Of a stretch of 5,557 nt of DNA, positions 4,661-5,557 are shown one piece after another. The DNA lies in the NCBI GenBank assembly GCA_013002265.1, contig JABDKK010000101.1, positions 1-5,557 on the forward strand. Direction: 5' to 3'. The notes under the pieces were generated by a model, which did no database searches, was not told the origin of the DNA, and saw only the letters and a list, made by a program, of their open reading frames with translations. This DNA comes from Candidatus Nitrosopumilus sp. Its GTDB lineage: Archaea > Thermoproteota > Nitrososphaeria > Nitrososphaerales > Nitrosopumilaceae. Made by a program: the position numbers and the translations under genes. Within the stretch, counting starts at the first letter, position 1. Each line of letters opens with the position of its first letter.

Positions 4661-4763
4661 GTCTTGATTTAGAAAATGAAAATGAGAAGCAGAGAATCAT
4701 TTATTTTTAAAACAGGTTAATGAAACTCGATAATGTGCTTCAGCATCCAGCAATAACACTCAA

Positions 4764-4770
4764 TTTTTTT
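4764..4770 (+). terminator. T7 tract, possible terminator for plus-strand transcription
   Basis: TTTTTTT is the longest T run in the gene-free region and lies near its right end, just before the convergent dehydrogenase. It could stop a long YkgJ-type 3' UTR or a separate small RNA. No promoter was identified for the latter. Confidence 0.3.
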
Positions 4771-4801
4771 ACATTATAAAATTTTGTAAGCACCTATTCA
4801 A

Positions 4802-5557
4802 CTAGGGGTTTATCACAGCACGCCCAATGATTTTTCGGGCTTTAAGATCTTCAAGAGCAGTGTTTGCATCATCCAACGAATATCTTTTTGAGATTACTGG
4901 ATTGATTGTGCCCTTTCGTGCGAGATCAAGCAGTTCCACCATATCATTGTAATTTCCAGTATACGCGCCTTGAATGATAATGGATTTTAGAGGAATTGTT
5001 ACAAGAGATAATTCAATAGAGCCACCAAACAAACCAACAAGAACCAAGTTACCACGTTTTCTAAGAATTGCGAAGTCTAGTTTTGCAGTTGGAGGAGCAT
5101 TAACAAAATCAACAACGCTATCTGCACCCTTATCATTACAGATGGACATTATCTTTTTAGCTGTTTCAGGATCTTTGGAATTTACTGTAAAATGCGCACC
5201 CATCTCTTTTGCTGTTTCTAATTTTTTATCATCCAAGTCAACACAGATAATCTTAGCATCAGTGATAGAGGATGCAATTTGTACGCCCATCAATCCCAAG
5301 CCACCAGCTCCAACAATTACAATAAATTCAGGTGAATTTTGGTTTGCTTTTTTGATAGCAGTGTAGGCAGTAAGTCCAGAACATGCAAGTGAAGTGGCAG
5401 CATCTGGGTCAACACCGTCAAGTTTTGCTAAATACTTTGAATTTGGAATGAGTGCATAATCAGAATAACCCCCATCTTGGAAAACGCCCATAGATCTTGG
5501 GGCATCACAGAGATTTTCATCTCCAACTTTACAAGCAGGACATTCACCGCATCCAAC
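4802..5557 (-). CDS. Zinc-dependent medium-chain alcohol dehydrogenase (5' end outside window)
   Basis: 251 codons are visible. The frame is open to the window edge, so ATG at 5491 is an internal methionine, not the start. The first visible residues carry the structural-zinc lobe C-x2-C-x2-C-x7-C (visible residues 3, 6, 9, 17). ACSGLTAYTA follows, with a cysteine at visible residue 59 in the usual place of a catalytic-zinc ligand. The Rossmann fold shows GAGGLG (83-88), and an aspartate in VDLDD (107) at the end of its second strand suggests NAD rather than NADP. Members usually have about 340-350 residues, so roughly 95 N-terminal residues, including the first catalytic zinc ligands, are missing. 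It interconverts an alcohol and an aldehyde or ketone. The substrate cannot be told from sequence, and a role in the 3-hydroxypropionate/4-hydroxybutyrate cycle would be speculation. It converges with the YkgJ-type gene. Confidence 0.95.
   Translation of the reverse strand, partial: VGCGECPACKVGDENLCDAPRSMGVFQDGGYSDYALIPNSKYLAKLDGVDPDAATSLACSGLTAYTAIKKANQNSPEFIVIVGAGGLGLMGVQIASSITDAKIICVDLDDKKLETAKEMGAHFTVNSKDPETAKKIMSICNDKGADSVVDFVNAPPTAKLDFAILRKRGNLVLVGLFGGSIELSLVTIPLKSIIIQGAYTGNYNDMVELLDLARKGTINPVISKRYSLDDANTALEDLKARKIIGRAVINP

Larger units (their letters stand above)
4437..4801. other. 365-nt gene-free region between convergent genes
   Basis: No credible protein gene is present on either strand. 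The longest reading frame beginning right after the YkgJ-type gene is only 22 codons (4442-4510) and has no promoter or ribosome site of note. The region is AT-rich and contains two inverted repeats based on AAGTCA/TGACTT (4459-4532 and 4623-4660) and a T7 tract at 4764-4770. I found no C/D sRNA, tRNA or CRISPR pattern. It could encode an unrecognised small RNA, or simply be 3' UTR and spacer of two converging genes. Confidence 0.6.

Noticed and set aside
4729..4741. GGATGCTGAAGC on the minus strand, resembling the sRNA terminal stem
   Set aside because: No C or D boxes at usable spacing follow, so the similarity is most likely chance.
4974..5366. 130-codon plus-strand reading frame opposite the dehydrogenase
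   Set aside because: Antisense to the Rossmann domain of a clearly real gene, with no motifs of its own.
1..5557. CRISPR array, insertion sequence or prophage genes
   Set aside because: No regularly spaced repeats, transposase motifs or terminal inverted repeats with target duplications are visible. The window is core chromosome.

Overview
The window is an AT-rich stretch of an archaeal genome. It most resembles an ammonia-oxidising thaumarchaeon of the Nitrosopumilus type; that lineage call is inferred from gene content and is not proven. Evidence for Archaea: archaeal/eukaryotic initiation factors aIF5A and aIF1A, an archaeal SRP54, a Dph6-type diphthamide enzyme, a tRNA-Tyr with the C1-G72 pair and an intron bounded by a perfect bulge-helix-bulge motif, and TATA-like elements about 24-33 nt ahead of start codons that have no Shine-Dalgarno site. 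A small cold-shock protein is also present; these are rare in Archaea but occur in marine thaumarchaea.

Layout. 1-1010 (-): SRP54, lacking its 3' end. 1003-1692 (-): diphthine-ammonia ligase-like ATP pyrophosphatase, overlapping the SRP54 start by 8 nt. 1740-1805 (-): a box C/D guide sRNA, not visible as an ORF, that fills the gap up to the aIF5A stop codon. 1806-2219 (-): aIF5A. 2253-2864 (-): a 203-residue protein of unknown function with a GTG start. 2973-3099 (+): tRNA-Tyr(GTA) with a 50-nt intron. 3189-3383 (-): cold-shock protein. 3451-3786 (-): aIF1A. 3852-4436 (+): YkgJ-type CxxCxxCC metal-binding protein, divergent from aIF1A. 4437-4801: 365 nt without a gene, holding two nested inverted repeats built on AAGTCA/TGACTT. 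4802-5557 (-): zinc-dependent medium-chain dehydrogenase, lacking its 5' end.

Most of the window serves protein synthesis: initiation and elongation factors (aIF1A, aIF5A), the EF-2 modification enzyme, co-translational targeting (SRP54), a tRNA, and an RNA that should guide 2'-O-methylation. The most interesting item is the sRNA at 1740-1805. It has C, D', C' and D boxes at canonical spacing, a 7-bp terminal stem with exact kink-turn geometry, and a 12-nt D guide. By the N-plus-five rule that guide places methylation on the first anticodon base (C34) of a tRNA with a CUCAUAA anticodon loop, i.e. elongator tRNA-Met (or tRNA-Ile with CAU). Both end genes are cut by the window edges.
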